Part shown: in pieces, positions 32,119 to 40,839 of the stretch
Position numbering within the stretch: the first letter of the stretch is position 1
Layout: each line of letters begins with the position of its first letter
NCBI GenBank assembly: GCA_033549345.1
Contig: JAWSUT010000019.1
Coordinates: forward strand, 1 to 61,916
Direction of reading: 5' to 3'
Length of the DNA stretch: 61,916 bases
Source of the DNA: JAWSUT01 sp033549345
GTDB taxonomy: Bacteria > Bacillota > Dethiobacteria > Dethiobacterales > Dethiobacteraceae
Made by a program: the position numbers and the translations under genes
The notes under the pieces: model-generated
Told to the model about the DNA's origin: nothing
Seen by the model: the letters and a program-made list of their open reading frames with translations, nothing else
Database searches by the model: none

Positions 32119-32562
32119 ATGAAGAAAAAACTGGAAACCTTTCGTGAGCAGTTCAAAGAGCATAAAATGACTCCCCAGCGGCGGACAATTTTAGAGACGC
32201 TTTTGGAGAACCCGGAAGAACATTTAAGTGCTGAGGAACTGTATGCCCTGGTCAAAGAGAAAGATCCGGAAATTGGTTTTGCCACTGTTTACAGGACGCT
32301 TGACCTGTTGGATGAACTAAACATCCTGCATAAGCTGAACTTCGGTGACGGCCGCAGCCGCTACGAACTGAGCCACCTGCAGTCGGAACATCATCACCAT
32401 CATCTGGTTTGCCTGGAGTGCAATCAGATTCTCGAAGTCAAAGAAGACCTCTTAAATCAGTTGGAATCCCTGATCGAACGGGAGAATAATTTCCGCATCG
32501 TTGATCACCGGGTGCAGTTTTATGGATACTGCGACCGGTGTGATGAAAAAAGAAAAGGGTAA
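32119..32562 (+). CDS. fur: Fur-family metalloregulator
   Basis: 147 residues. N-terminal winged helix (MTPQRRTILETLLENPEEHLSAEEL, FATVYRTLDLLDEL), then the metal domain with FGDGRSRYE, the histidine run EHHHHHLVCLEC and the second structural-zinc pair in YCDRC. The layout fits Fur (iron) better than Zur or PerR, but these cannot be separated surely by eye. It is in line with the upstream transporter and the downstream YibE/F gene, all with short gaps. Confidence 0.88.
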   Translation: MKKKLETFREQFKEHKMTPQRRTILETLLENPEEHLSAEELYALVKEKDPEIGFATVYRTLDLLDELNILHKLNFGDGRSRYELSHLQSEHHHHHLVCLECNQILEVKEDLLNQLESLIERENNFRIVDHRVQFYGYCDRCDEKRKG

Positions 32563-32579
32563 TACCAGGAGGGAATATC

Positions 32580-33734
32580 ATGTTGGGGAAAACCAATAAG
32601 GCTTTGCTATCCGCAGGCCTTTTTTTGCTTGTTTTGCTCTTAACGGCTTTACCCGCTCTGGCGGTGGCGCCGTCATTTAGTGAGGACAGTGAAACCGTCA
32701 TGCTGCGCGGCCGTGTGGTTTCCGTGGAAGATATGGAGCCTGAGGAAGATATGCGCGACTTTGTTGAGATCGAGCAGCTGGCCGTAGTGGAAATCACCTC
32801 GGGTGAATATAAGGGTGAAACGCACACCATTTTGAATGCCCTGATGGGGCACCCGTTTTTTGACCTGTATCTGACAGAGGGCCGCAGAGTAACTCTCTGG
32901 GGTGAAGTGGATGATACCGGAACTCTGCGTCAGGTTTATCTGCAGGACTTTGTTCGTGATACCTATCTTTACGCCTTGGGGGCCCTGTTTGTTCTGGCCC
33001 TGGTTCTGGTGGGCCGGCGCAAGGGTTTGGTTACCGTTGTGACGCTGCTTGTCACCGTGTTTGCCGTAGCCCGTATTCTCCTGCCGCTGCTGCTTAAGGG
33101 ATACTCCCCTGTGCCGATCACAATTTTAATCGCGTCGGGCATAACCGTTGTCACCCTGGTCGGAATAGGCGGGTTTCAGCGGAAAACGGCCGCAGCTGCG
33201 ATCGGTACCGTGGGCGGTGTAATGGTAGCGGGGCTTTTGGCTCTCATGATCGGACAAGCAGCACACCTGACCGGCTTTTCCAGTGAAGAGGCCCAGATGC
33301 TTCTCTACATGGAAACAGGCCTCATTGATGTGCGCGGGCTGCTCTTTGCCGGTATTATTATCGGTGCGCTGGGTGCCGTCATGGACGTGTCGATGTCCAT
33401 CGCTGCCGCATCTCATGAAATCTACTGTGTCAACCCCGCAATCTGTATGCGCGAACAAATCAAATCTGCCATGAATGTGGGCCGGGATGTGATGGGCACC
33501 ATGGCCAACACGCTGATCCTGGCTTATGTGGGTACCACCATGCCGCTTTTACTGCTCTTTTTGGGTTATGAGACACCGTTTATGTCCATCATTAACATGG
33601 ACCTGATTGCCACAGAAGTGGTGCGCGCGCTTAGCGGCAGCATCGGACTGGTGGCGGCCATTCCGCTGACAGCACTGGCGTCAGGGCTTCTTACCGTCCG
33701 CAACGATAAAAATACGGGTGCTTCCGTAAAGTAA
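32580..33734 (+). CDS. YibE/F-family multispanning membrane protein
   Basis: 384 residues. Signal-like N-terminus (LLSAGLFLLVLLLTALPALAVA), an external beta-rich domain of about 110 residues (MLRGRVVSVEDMEPEED, LYLTEGRRVTLWGE), then about seven membrane helices with GALGAVMDVSMSIAAASHEI and DVMGTMANTLILAYVGTTMPL, the YibE/F signatures. No function is established for the family. It lies between fur and larE with gaps under 20 bases. Confidence 0.85.
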   Translation: MLGKTNKALLSAGLFLLVLLLTALPALAVAPSFSEDSETVMLRGRVVSVEDMEPEEDMRDFVEIEQLAVVEITSGEYKGETHTILNALMGHPFFDLYLTEGRRVTLWGEVDDTGTLRQVYLQDFVRDTYLYALGALFVLALVLVGRRKGLVTVVTLLVTVFAVARILLPLLLKGYSPVPITILIASGITVVTLVGIGGFQRKTAAAAIGTVGGVMVAGLLALMIGQAAHLTGFSSEEAQMLLYMETGLIDVRGLLFAGIIIGALGAVMDVSMSIAAASHEIYCVNPAICMREQIKSAMNVGRDVMGTMANTLILAYVGTTMPLLLLFLGYETPFMSIINMDLIATEVVRALSGSIGLVAAIPLTALASGLLTVRNDKNTGASVK

Positions 33735-33753
33735 CCGGCCAGAGGAGACGTTT

Positions 33754-34584
33754 ATGCTACCGGAAAATCTACAGAAAAAACTGCATCAGCTTGAATCCGA
33801 CTTACAGAGAATGGAGAGCCTTTTGGTGGCGTTTTCCGGCGGTGTGGACTCGTCGGTCCTGCTGGCTGTGGCTGCACGCGTCCTGGGTGAGAGGGTGCTG
33901 GGTGTCACCGCAGTTTCGGAAACGTATCTCTCAGAAGAACTGGCATCAGCCCGGGAACTGGCAGATGCCCTGAACATTCAACTGGAAGTGATCGAAACCG
34001 AAGAACTGGCGATCCCCGCTTTTTTGGAGAACCCACCGGACCGCTGCTATCACTGCAAGCATGAACTGTTCGGAAAACTGAAATCCGTGGCTGAGGAAAA
34101 AGGCCTGCGCTTTGTTGCAGACGGTTCCAACGCCGACGACACCGGTGACTGGCGCCCCGGTATGAAGGCCGCCGCCGAGCTTGGGGTACGCAGCCCCCTT
34201 AAAGAAGCGGGTCTGACCAAAGACGATATCCGTACCCTGGCCAGGCACATGGGGCTGAAAAACTGGGATAAACCGGCCATGGCCTGCCTCTCATCCCGCT
34301 TTCCGTACGGGCAGCCCATTACCAAAGAAAAAGTTGATCAGGTGGCAGCCGCAGAGCGCTACCTGCGCACCCTCGGCTTTACCCAACTGCGCGTCCGCCA
34401 TCACGGTGATACGGCCCGCATCGAACTGCCCCCCGACCGCCTCAGCGAAGCTGTCAGTAGAGCGGAACAAATCGTCTCCCGCTTTAAAGAAATCGGCTTC
34501 ACCTACGTCTCCCTCGACCTTGCCGGCTACCGCTCCGGCTCCATGAACGAAACCCTCGAGCCAACAACCTGGGGTCAGGTTTAA
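33754..34584 (+). CDS. larE: Nickel-pincer cofactor sulfur-insertion enzyme LarE
   Basis: 276 residues of the PP-loop ATP pyrophosphatase group. SGGVDSSVLL is the ATP site; PPDRCYHCKHELF holds Cys98 and Cys101; MACLSSRFPYG holds Cys178, which corresponds to the sacrificial sulfur-donor Cys176 of Lactobacillus plantarum LarE. LarE adds two sulfurs to the pyridinium dicarboxylate made by LarB, before LarC inserts nickel. larB and larC lie about 1 kb away on the other strand. The extra CxxC may place it among LarE proteins with an Fe-S cluster; this is inference. Confidence 0.92.
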   Translation: MLPENLQKKLHQLESDLQRMESLLVAFSGGVDSSVLLAVAARVLGERVLGVTAVSETYLSEELASARELADALNIQLEVIETEELAIPAFLENPPDRCYHCKHELFGKLKSVAEEKGLRFVADGSNADDTGDWRPGMKAAAELGVRSPLKEAGLTKDDIRTLARHMGLKNWDKPAMACLSSRFPYGQPITKEKVDQVAAAERYLRTLGFTQLRVRHHGDTARIELPPDRLSEAVSRAEQIVSRFKEIGFTYVSLDLAGYRSGSMNETLEPTTWGQV

Positions 34585-34628
34585 CATTATTGATTTAATT
34601 CATCATCTGAATGTAAAAAGCGTATACA

Positions 34629-34669
34629 CAAAACGCCGCACACAAATCAAATTCGTGTGCGGCGTTTTG
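34629..34669. terminator. Terminator after larE
   Basis: CAAAACGCCGCACAC / GTGTGCGGCGTTTTG, a 15-bp perfect stem with an 11-base loop. The outer AAAA/TTTT allow action in either direction. Confidence 0.85.
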
Positions 34670-34730
34670 TTGAACTTTATAGAGGATGATGCCATAATGG
34701 GTATAAATGGCATAGACGGGGGCGGTTACC

Positions 34731-35288
34731 ATGACGCAAAAGCGGATCATTACCGGCTTGGCTGCAGCGGTCATTATTCTGTTGGTTATTAGTATATACC
34801 AGTTCAGTGAGTTAAGAGCGGTTAAGAGGCGTTATGGTGGCCTGGCGGGTGAGATGTTTCTCAGTCTGCGCTGGTTTGAATTCTATAGTGCCGGTCCTCT
34901 TGAGGAAATGCAAAAAGATAATCTGCAAAAGCAGCAGCAGGCAGCCATTAGTTTTGGTGAAAGTCTGAAGTATCTGGATAATACAGTAACCTTTTTTAAT
35001 CTGATTGGTGTTGATTCAATACCTGTTAAAATGTTTCAGGATGAACTGCGTTCATGGAACGGTGCAATAAAAGCACAGCTTTTGGCCGGCAACCCTTTAA
35101 CCGATACGCAAAAACTGCAGGCGAAACGGTACAGCGCACAACTGGCCCGCATCACAGAAGTCGTTACAAAGATTATGTATGAATACAGTGAGGGCGGCAG
35201 TATGGGCAATGCAATCCTGATGGGAGAAGAGAAGCTGTTTGATTACTTTGAGGAAGTAAATGGTATTTTCACAGCAGCACCTGACTAA
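34731..35288 (+). CDS. Hypothetical membrane-anchored helical protein
   Basis: 185 residues. One N-terminal membrane helix (IITGLAAAVIILLVISIY) followed by a largely helical, charged domain (LRAVKRRYGGLAGEMF, DNLQKQQQAAISFGESL, KLQAKRYSAQLARITEV). No cysteines and no motif that I recognise. The layout resembles small sensor-like or chemoreceptor-like periplasmic helical bundles, but no signalling domain follows. It stands alone between two terminators, facing larC, and uses codons AT-richer than its neighbours. Confidence 0.65.
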   Translation: MTQKRIITGLAAAVIILLVISIYQFSELRAVKRRYGGLAGEMFLSLRWFEFYSAGPLEEMQKDNLQKQQQAAISFGESLKYLDNTVTFFNLIGVDSIPVKMFQDELRSWNGAIKAQLLAGNPLTDTQKLQAKRYSAQLARITEVVTKIMYEYSEGGSMGNAILMGEEKLFDYFEEVNGIFTAAPD

Positions 35289-35320
35289 TCTAATCTAGCC
35301 TTTATTGAATAGCACATAAA

Positions 35321-35355
35321 AAGTGACAGCACGCCGCATGAGGGTGCTGTCACTT
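35321..35355. terminator. Bidirectional terminator between hypothetical gene and larC
   Basis: AAGTGACAGCAC / GTGCTGTCACTT, 12-bp perfect stem with an 11-base loop, A-run on the left, T-rich on the right, between two convergent genes. Confidence 0.8.
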
Positions 35356-35392
35356 CATTGTTAAAGTTGAATTAATAATGTTACGCCTGACC

Positions 35393-36559
35393 TCAGGTTC
35401 GGTAGGCGGAGAGGACGGCGCTGTAAATGTCTTTGAGGGGAGCACCGGACTTTTGGGCGAGGCTTAGGCAATCTTCATATTCGGGGGCTGCGTTTAAGAT
35501 GCGGCCACCGGCCTCCCCGATTTTCACGCGTGCCGGGCCATATGGTGTTTGTACGGTGATGTGGCGGCGGGAGAGCATCAGTTTCTCCACCCGGCTGCGC
35601 CGTACACCCAGTGTTGAGGTTTCCCGGAAAAGGACGTGCGCCGCCGCTTCTTCCTGCTCCGGCTTCACCAGAACGGACAGCAGCACACCGGGCCGGTTTT
35701 TTTTCATCTGCACGGGAATCAGGGTTACATCCAGCGCGCCGGCGGCAAACAGCTGCTCTGTGACGTAGCTGTAGATTTCCGGGTTCAAATCATCGATGTT
35801 TGCTTCCAGAACAATTGCGTCTTCCCGCAAAATACCTGCCGTTTCCGCTGCTTCGCCTATCGTTACGCGCAGCAGGTTGGGGATGGTCAGGTCTTTTTTG
35901 CCGGCACCGTAGCCGGTTTGCAGCACGGTCATGGCCGGACGCTGCCCGAATTCGGCAATGGTAGTCAGGATGGCGGCACCGGTGGGTGTTAAAAGCTCTG
36001 CTTCAATGCCGCGGGAGTAGACCGGGACGCCGTGCAGGAGTTCCAGTGTGGCCGGTGCCGGAACAGGCAGCTCCCCGTGGGCGCAGCGGACAAAGCCGGT
36101 GCCGGTATGTATTGGCGACGCATAGGATTTCTGTACGCCGAGGGCCCAGTACGCGGCGGCGGCGCCCACAATATCCACGATGGAATCCACAGCGCCGACC
36201 TCGTGAAAGTGCACATCTTCCGGCGGTTTGTTATGAATTTTACCTTCCGCTTCCGCCAGGCGCCTGAATACGGCAAGGCTCATATCCCGCACGGCAGGCA
36301 CCAGCCCGCAGCCTGTAAGCATGGCTTCAATGTCACGGAAGTGCCGGTGGGGCTGGTCTTTTTCTGTGATGACCACAGTCAGGTTCAGCGCGGACAAGCC
36401 CTTTTTCACAACGCGGTCCACATTGACCCCAAACCCGGTCAGCGGCAGTTTAGCCAGTTCTTTTTTGACTTTCTCCAGCGGTGCGCCGGCATCCAAAAGG
36501 GCTGCCAGAATCATATCGCCGCTGGCACCGGCAAAGCAGTCAAAATAAATGACCTTCAT
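35393..36559 (-). CDS. larC: Nickel-pincer cofactor nickel insertase LarC (single-frame)
   Basis: 388 residues beginning KVIYFDCFAGASGDMILAALLDAG. HFHEVGAVDSIVDIVGAA is the His-rich family motif, with further HTGTGFVRCAHGELPVPAPAT, and the C-terminal half has EANIDDLNPEIY. LarC loads nickel by a CTP-dependent step to finish the nickel-pincer nucleotide. In L. plantarum LarC1 and LarC2 need a frameshift to be joined; here one continuous frame covers both. It starts one base after the larB stop. The cofactor's best known user, lactate racemase LarA, is not in the window. Confidence 0.92.
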   Translation of the reverse strand: MKVIYFDCFAGASGDMILAALLDAGAPLEKVKKELAKLPLTGFGVNVDRVVKKGLSALNLTVVITEKDQPHRHFRDIEAMLTGCGLVPAVRDMSLAVFRRLAEAEGKIHNKPPEDVHFHEVGAVDSIVDIVGAAAAYWALGVQKSYASPIHTGTGFVRCAHGELPVPAPATLELLHGVPVYSRGIEAELLTPTGAAILTTIAEFGQRPAMTVLQTGYGAGKKDLTIPNLLRVTIGEAAETAGILREDAIVLEANIDDLNPEIYSYVTEQLFAAGALDVTLIPVQMKKNRPGVLLSVLVKPEQEEAAAHVLFRETSTLGVRRSRVEKLMLSRRHITVQTPYGPARVKIGEAGGRILNAAPEYEDCLSLAQKSGAPLKDIYSAVLSAYRT

Positions 36560-36560
36560 T

Positions 36561-37328
36561 TTAGGCCCCCTGGTCCGCTTCTTTGACGCGGTTGATTAAC
36601 GCGGCTGTGTAGCCTCCGCCGAAACCGTTGTCGATGTTGACGACAGAAACACCTGTGGCACAGGTATTCAGCATGGTCAGCAGTGCCGAGAGGCCGCCAA
36701 AGCTGGCGCCGTAGCCCACCGAGGTGGGGACGGCGATGACCGGTTTATCCACCAGGCCACCTACCACGCTGGCCAGTGCGCCTTCCATTCCGGCCACCAC
36801 CACCAGTACATTGGCCGAGGTAATCAGTTCATGATTGTGAAACAACCGGTGGATACCGGCCACACCCACATCGTAGAGCCTTTCCACCCGGCTGCCCATC
36901 ACTTCCGCCGTCAGTGCGGCTTCTTCAGCCACAGCCAGGTCGGCTGTACCGGCAGCCACCACAAGAATCATGCCCAGGCCTCTTTCGGTCGTGTCCCTTT
37001 TGACCAGGATGGCCTTGGCCAGTTCATGATACTCGGCTTCGGGAAAGATTTTTTGCAGTGCGGCAAAAATGTCCGGCGTGGCCCGTGTGGCCAGAACATT
37101 GCCGGTTGTAGAGGCCATGCGTTCAGCAATGGCAATGATTTGTTCCGTTGTTTTGCCCGGGCAGTAAATAACTTCCGGGAATCCCTGGCGCAGTGCGCGG
37201 TGGTGGTCCACTTTGGCAAAGCCCAGATCCTCATATGCCAAATGGCGCAAGCGATCCAATGCTTCATCCACGTTCAGATCACCGTTTTGGACATGTGCCA
37301 GCAGTTTTCGTAAGTGTGTTTTATCCAT
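36561..37328 (-). CDS. larB: Nickel-pincer cofactor synthase LarB
   Basis: 255 residues. N-terminal helical part (LRKLLAHVQNGDLNVDEALDRL), then a PurE-like domain with GLGMILVVAAGTADLAVAEE, YDVGVAGIHRL, VVVAGMEGALASVVGGL and VPTSVGYGASFGG. LarB carboxylates nicotinic acid adenine dinucleotide and cleaves it to start nickel-pincer nucleotide synthesis. AGGAGG precedes the ATG. It is the first gene of the larB-larC pair on the minus strand; larE is nearby on the plus strand. Confidence 0.93.
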   Translation of the reverse strand: MDKTHLRKLLAHVQNGDLNVDEALDRLRHLAYEDLGFAKVDHHRALRQGFPEVIYCPGKTTEQIIAIAERMASTTGNVLATRATPDIFAALQKIFPEAEYHELAKAILVKRDTTERGLGMILVVAAGTADLAVAEEAALTAEVMGSRVERLYDVGVAGIHRLFHNHELITSANVLVVVAGMEGALASVVGGLVDKPVIAVPTSVGYGASFGGLSALLTMLNTCATGVSVVNIDNGFGGGYTAALINRVKEADQGA

Positions 37329-37533
37329 TGTTCAGCTCCTCCTAAATTAGGTGTCCTGTAATATTCTCTTTTTCCCCCGGGAATCCTTTTTATCCCTGTG
37401 CAGCCGATGATTTGTAACGGGATGATTTTACCCGCCCGGGAATCAGAGCAGGATTTTATGGTAAAACTGTCGAAAAGAAACCTTTTGGGAAAACTTTAGT
37501 GTGTGCGAATATAAACGAAAGCAGGGAACGCGT

Positions 37534-38601
37534 TTGAACAGGGAAAATCAAGTGGGGACAATTCTGCTCGATGCGCTGGCTGCCGATGTCTCAGGGGAAA
37601 ATATTGCTGCCGCCGCCCGCATCCTGGCGGAGGGCGGCCTGGTTGCTTTTCCGACGGAGACCGTTTACGGACTGGGAGCCAATGCCCTTGACGCCCATGC
37701 CGTGGAAAAAATATATACCGCCAAAGGCCGTCCCGGCGACAACCCGCTGATTGTCCATGTTGCAGATACTGCTCAGATGATGATGCTGGCAAAAAATATC
37801 CCGCCCGAGGCCTACTGCCTGGCTGAACTTTTTTGGCCGGGTCCCCTGACACTCGTTTTGGAGAAAAAGGATATTGTCCCGTTGTCTGTTACCGGCGGCC
37901 TGGACAGCGTGGCGATCCGGGTGCCGGACCACCCGGTGGCGCTGGCCCTGTTAAAAGAGGCCGCGCTGCCGGTGGCCGCACCCAGCGCCAACCTGTCCGG
38001 CCGGCCGAGTCCCACCACAGCCCGCCATGTCCTCGATGACCTAAACGGCCGGATCGACGCTGTTCTTGACGGCGGCTCCTGCGGCGTCGGCGTGGAATCC
38101 ACCGTTTTGGATATCCGGGACGGCCGGCCCCGTGTGCTGCGCCCCGGCGGTGTGACGCCCGCGGAAATTGCCGCGGCGCTCAAAGCGGAGTGCCCGGTCA
38201 TCTCCTGGAGCGGCGCCACAGACGAGGCTCCGTCCTCCCCGGGTATGAAGTATACCCATTATGCGCCGCAGGCACCGCTGTATCTGTTCTGCGGCAGCCC
38301 TGCTGCCGTGGCCCGGGCTCTGCGTGAACAAAGCCTGGACTACCGTAACCGGGGGAAACGGGTGGGACTTTTGCTTTCCGCCGAACTGGCCGGCAGCATC
38401 CCGGGGGATGTGGTTGAAATCCTCGGCAGCCGCAGCAACCCCGCCCAACTGGCAGCGAACCTCTACGGTGCCCTGCGCCGTCTTGATACGGTGGATTTGG
38501 ATGTCATTCTGGCTGAGGGGTATCCCGAAGAGGGGATGGGCCTGGCGCTGATGAACCGTATGCAAAAAGCCGCTGGGCCACGGATTATCAAAGTGGAGTG
38601 A
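37534..38601 (+). CDS. sua5: L-threonylcarbamoyladenylate synthase (TsaC2/Sua5)
   Basis: About 355 residues, the long form with two domains. The YrdC-like catalytic part (to about 210) has ILAEGGLVAFPTETVYGLG, KIYTAKGRPGDNPLIVHV, SVAIRVPDH and AAPSANLSGRPSPTTA. The C-terminal Sua5 domain follows the linker SPGMKYTHYAPQAPL. It makes the activated threonylcarbamoyl unit for t6A37 in tRNA. TTG 37534 is preferred, with AGGGA about 6 bases upstream; a GTG at 37501 is in frame but lacks a ribosome site. Confidence 0.93.
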   Translation: MNRENQVGTILLDALAADVSGENIAAAARILAEGGLVAFPTETVYGLGANALDAHAVEKIYTAKGRPGDNPLIVHVADTAQMMMLAKNIPPEAYCLAELFWPGPLTLVLEKKDIVPLSVTGGLDSVAIRVPDHPVALALLKEAALPVAAPSANLSGRPSPTTARHVLDDLNGRIDAVLDGGSCGVGVESTVLDIRDGRPRVLRPGGVTPAEIAAALKAECPVISWSGATDEAPSSPGMKYTHYAPQAPLYLFCGSPAAVARALREQSLDYRNRGKRVGLLLSAELAGSIPGDVVEILGSRSNPAQLAANLYGALRRLDTVDLDVILAEGYPEEGMGLALMNRMQKAAGPRIIKVE

Positions 38602-38607
38602 AACAAC

Positions 38608-39063
38608 GTGAAAAAGAAACTGCTATTTGTCTGTACCGGAAATACATGCCGCAGCCCGCTGGCAGCCGCATTCGCCAGGGAGGCACTGGCCGGGGCGGGC
38701 CTAACCCACTGGACGGTGGATTCCGCCGGACTTGCCGCCCGGGATGGTTCACCGGCCAGTGACGGGTCCCTTCATGCCGCCGGAGACTTTGGCCTTGACC
38801 TCTCTTTGCACCGGGCCAAACCGCTTTCGCCACTGCTTGTGGACAGTGCCGCCCTGATTCTGACAATGACGGCAGCGCAAAAACAGGTTCTGCTGCAGGC
38901 CCTGCCGCAGTTCGCGGACCGAATTTTCTCGCTTACAGAATATCTGGGGGCAGACGGCGATGTGGCCGACCCCTTCGGCGGGCCGCCGTCACTGTATCGG
39001 GAGACAGCGCACCAGCTGCGCTCACTGGTGACACGCCTTGCGGAAAAGTTGAAAGAGTGCTGA
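38608..39063 (+). CDS. ywlE: Protein-arginine phosphatase (YwlE-like, low-molecular-weight PTP fold)
   Basis: 151 residues. The phosphate loop is FVCTGNTCRSP with nucleophile Cys9 and Arg15, and the general acid lies in DVADPFGG. The Thr in GNTCR (Thr13) corresponds to the YwlE residue that, by published work on Bacillus YwlE, selects phosphoarginine over phosphotyrosine. It starts with GTG 6 bases after sua5, as in Bacillus (ywlC-ywlD-ywlE). No McsB arginine kinase is in the window. Confidence 0.85.
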   Translation: MKKKLLFVCTGNTCRSPLAAAFAREALAGAGLTHWTVDSAGLAARDGSPASDGSLHAAGDFGLDLSLHRAKPLSPLLVDSAALILTMTAAQKQVLLQALPQFADRIFSLTEYLGADGDVADPFGGPPSLYRETAHQLRSLVTRLAEKLKEC

Positions 39064-39121
39064 GACGCGCAGGAATTGTCTGCCTTAAAGGAGAAGAATA
39101 CATGCCCAGGAGGGATTGTTT

Positions 39122-39589
39122 GTGAAAATAGCCATTGCCAGTGACCATGGCGGATATCAGTTAAAAAGACATATTGCAGACTACCTAAAGGAACAAAATA
39201 TCACGTATAAGGATTTCGGCACCCTTTCCGAAGATTCGGTGGACTATCCGGACTTTGCCCTGCTGGTGGCCGAAGCCGTCTCATTTCGCGAATATGATTT
39301 GGGGATTCTTTGCTGCGGAACGGGAATCGGTGTGAACATGGTCGCCAACAAAGTGCCCGGAATTCGTGCGGCACACTGCCATGACACGTTTTCCGCCCGA
39401 ATGAGCCGTGAACATAACGATGCCAATGTACTGACCATGGGTGAACGGGTCATTGGCCGCGGCCTGGCCATTGACATTGTTAAAGTATTTCTGGAAGGGA
39501 AATACGCCGGCGGGCGCCATGCCTGCCGCGTGGAAAAAATAAAAGAAATCGAAACCAAGTTTCTGGGCCAGGATGACCCGGACCGTTAA
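39122..39589 (+). CDS. rpiB: Ribose-5-phosphate isomerase B
   Basis: 155 residues. KIAIASDHGGYQLK at the start, the catalytic cysteine in LGILCCGTGIGVNMVANK, and the conserved ARMSREHNDANVLTMGERVIG. It interconverts ribulose 5-phosphate and ribose 5-phosphate, linking to the fba-tal-glpX block. GTG 39122 is chosen because AGGAGGGA lies at 39109-39116; an in-frame TTG at 39116 is too close. Next is glyA, as in Bacillus. Confidence 0.95.
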   Translation: MKIAIASDHGGYQLKRHIADYLKEQNITYKDFGTLSEDSVDYPDFALLVAEAVSFREYDLGILCCGTGIGVNMVANKVPGIRAAHCHDTFSARMSREHNDANVLTMGERVIGRGLAIDIVKVFLEGKYAGGRHACRVEKIKEIETKFLGQDDPDR

Positions 39590-39601
39590 GGAGGAGCCAG
39601 G

Positions 39602-40837
39602 ATGTCAACGTTAAGTCTGTTTGACCCGGAGATTGCCCGGGCCATTGAGCAGGAGTATAAGAGGCAGAAAGAAAAAATACAGCTGATTGCCTCAGAGAAT
39701 TATGTCAGCCGTGCGGTACTGGAAGCGCAGGGGTCCGTCCTGACCAATAAATATGCCGAGGGTTACCCCAGCAAACGTTATTACGGCGGCTGTGAGTTTG
39801 TGGATGAAACGGAAGTTCTGGCCAGGGAGCGCGCACTGCAGATTTTCGGCGCCGAACATGCCAATGTCCAGCCCCATTCCGGAGCCAGTGCCAATCTGGC
39901 TGTATTCCTCGCAGCCCTTAAAGTGGGTGACACGGTGCTGGGGATGAACCTGGCACACGGCGGGCACCTTACCCACGGCAGCCCGGTGAATATTTCAGGC
40001 AAATACTTTAAAATATACTCCTACGGCGTAAACCGGGACACGGGGTATCTGGATTATGACGAGGTGGAAATGCTGGCCAAAAAGTACAAGCCGCGCATGA
40101 TTATCGCCGGTGCCAGTACATATCCCCGTATCATTGATTTTGCCGCATTCCGGCAGATCGCCGATAAAGTAGGCGCCTACCTGATGGTGGACATTGCGCA
40201 CATCGCCGGCCTGATAGCCGCCGGTGTCCATCCGTCTCCTGTCCCCCACGCTGAATTTGTCACAACCACCACGCACAAAACGCTGCGGGGCCCGCGGGGC
40301 GGGATGATTCTCTGCCGCAAAGAATATGCCTCCGCGGTGGACAAGGCCGTGTTCCCCGGACTGCAGGGCGGCCCGCTGATGCATGTGGTGGCCGCCAAAG
40401 CTGTGGCCTTCAAAGAAGCACTGCAGCCCGAGTTTGGCATATACGCCCGGCAGGTTGTGGCCAACTCCAAAGTCATGGCTTCCCGTCTGACCAAACACGG
40501 TTTTACGCTGGTCTCCGGCGGTACGGACAATCACCTGGTTCTTGTGGATCTGCGCAACAAGGGCCTGACCGGCAAACTTGCCGAGGAAACACTGGATGAT
40601 GTGGGCATTACGCTCAACAAAAATACAGTACCCTTTGACACCGAAAGCCCCTTTGTTACAAGCGGCCTGCGCATCGGCACGCCGTCAGTCACATCCCGGG
40701 GCATGCAGGAAGAGCAAATGGAAGAGATTGCAGATTGTATTGCCGACACACTACACAATATAGGAGATGAGACAGTGAAGCAGCGTGTGAGAGCCCGTGT
40801 CGGCAAGCTTTGCGCTTCCTTCTCAATATATGAATAA
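39602..40837 (+). CDS. glyA: Serine hydroxymethyltransferase
   Basis: 411 residues, fold-type I PLP enzyme. Visible: QLIASENYVSRAVLEAQGS, YAEGYPSKRYYGGCEFVDE, MVDIAHIAGLIAAGVHPSP and the PLP lysine in TTTHKTLRGPRGG. It converts serine and tetrahydrofolate to glycine and methylene-tetrahydrofolate. GGAGG lies about 8 bases before the ATG. It sits 12 bases after rpiB and 2 bases before upp, so the genes are one operon, as in most Firmicutes. Confidence 0.97.
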   Translation: MSTLSLFDPEIARAIEQEYKRQKEKIQLIASENYVSRAVLEAQGSVLTNKYAEGYPSKRYYGGCEFVDETEVLARERALQIFGAEHANVQPHSGASANLAVFLAALKVGDTVLGMNLAHGGHLTHGSPVNISGKYFKIYSYGVNRDTGYLDYDEVEMLAKKYKPRMIIAGASTYPRIIDFAAFRQIADKVGAYLMVDIAHIAGLIAAGVHPSPVPHAEFVTTTTHKTLRGPRGGMILCRKEYASAVDKAVFPGLQGGPLMHVVAAKAVAFKEALQPEFGIYARQVVANSKVMASRLTKHGFTLVSGGTDNHLVLVDLRNKGLTGKLAEETLDDVGITLNKNTVPFDTESPFVTSGLRIGTPSVTSRGMQEEQMEEIADCIADTLHNIGDETVKQRVRARVGKLCASFSIYE

Positions 40838-40839
40838 CC

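Noticed and set aside
37468..37474. TGTCGAA heptamers like Spo0A boxes (also near 13505 and 44479)
   Set aside because: A 7-base motif is expected several times by chance in 62 kb; no clustering or pairing near sporulation genes.
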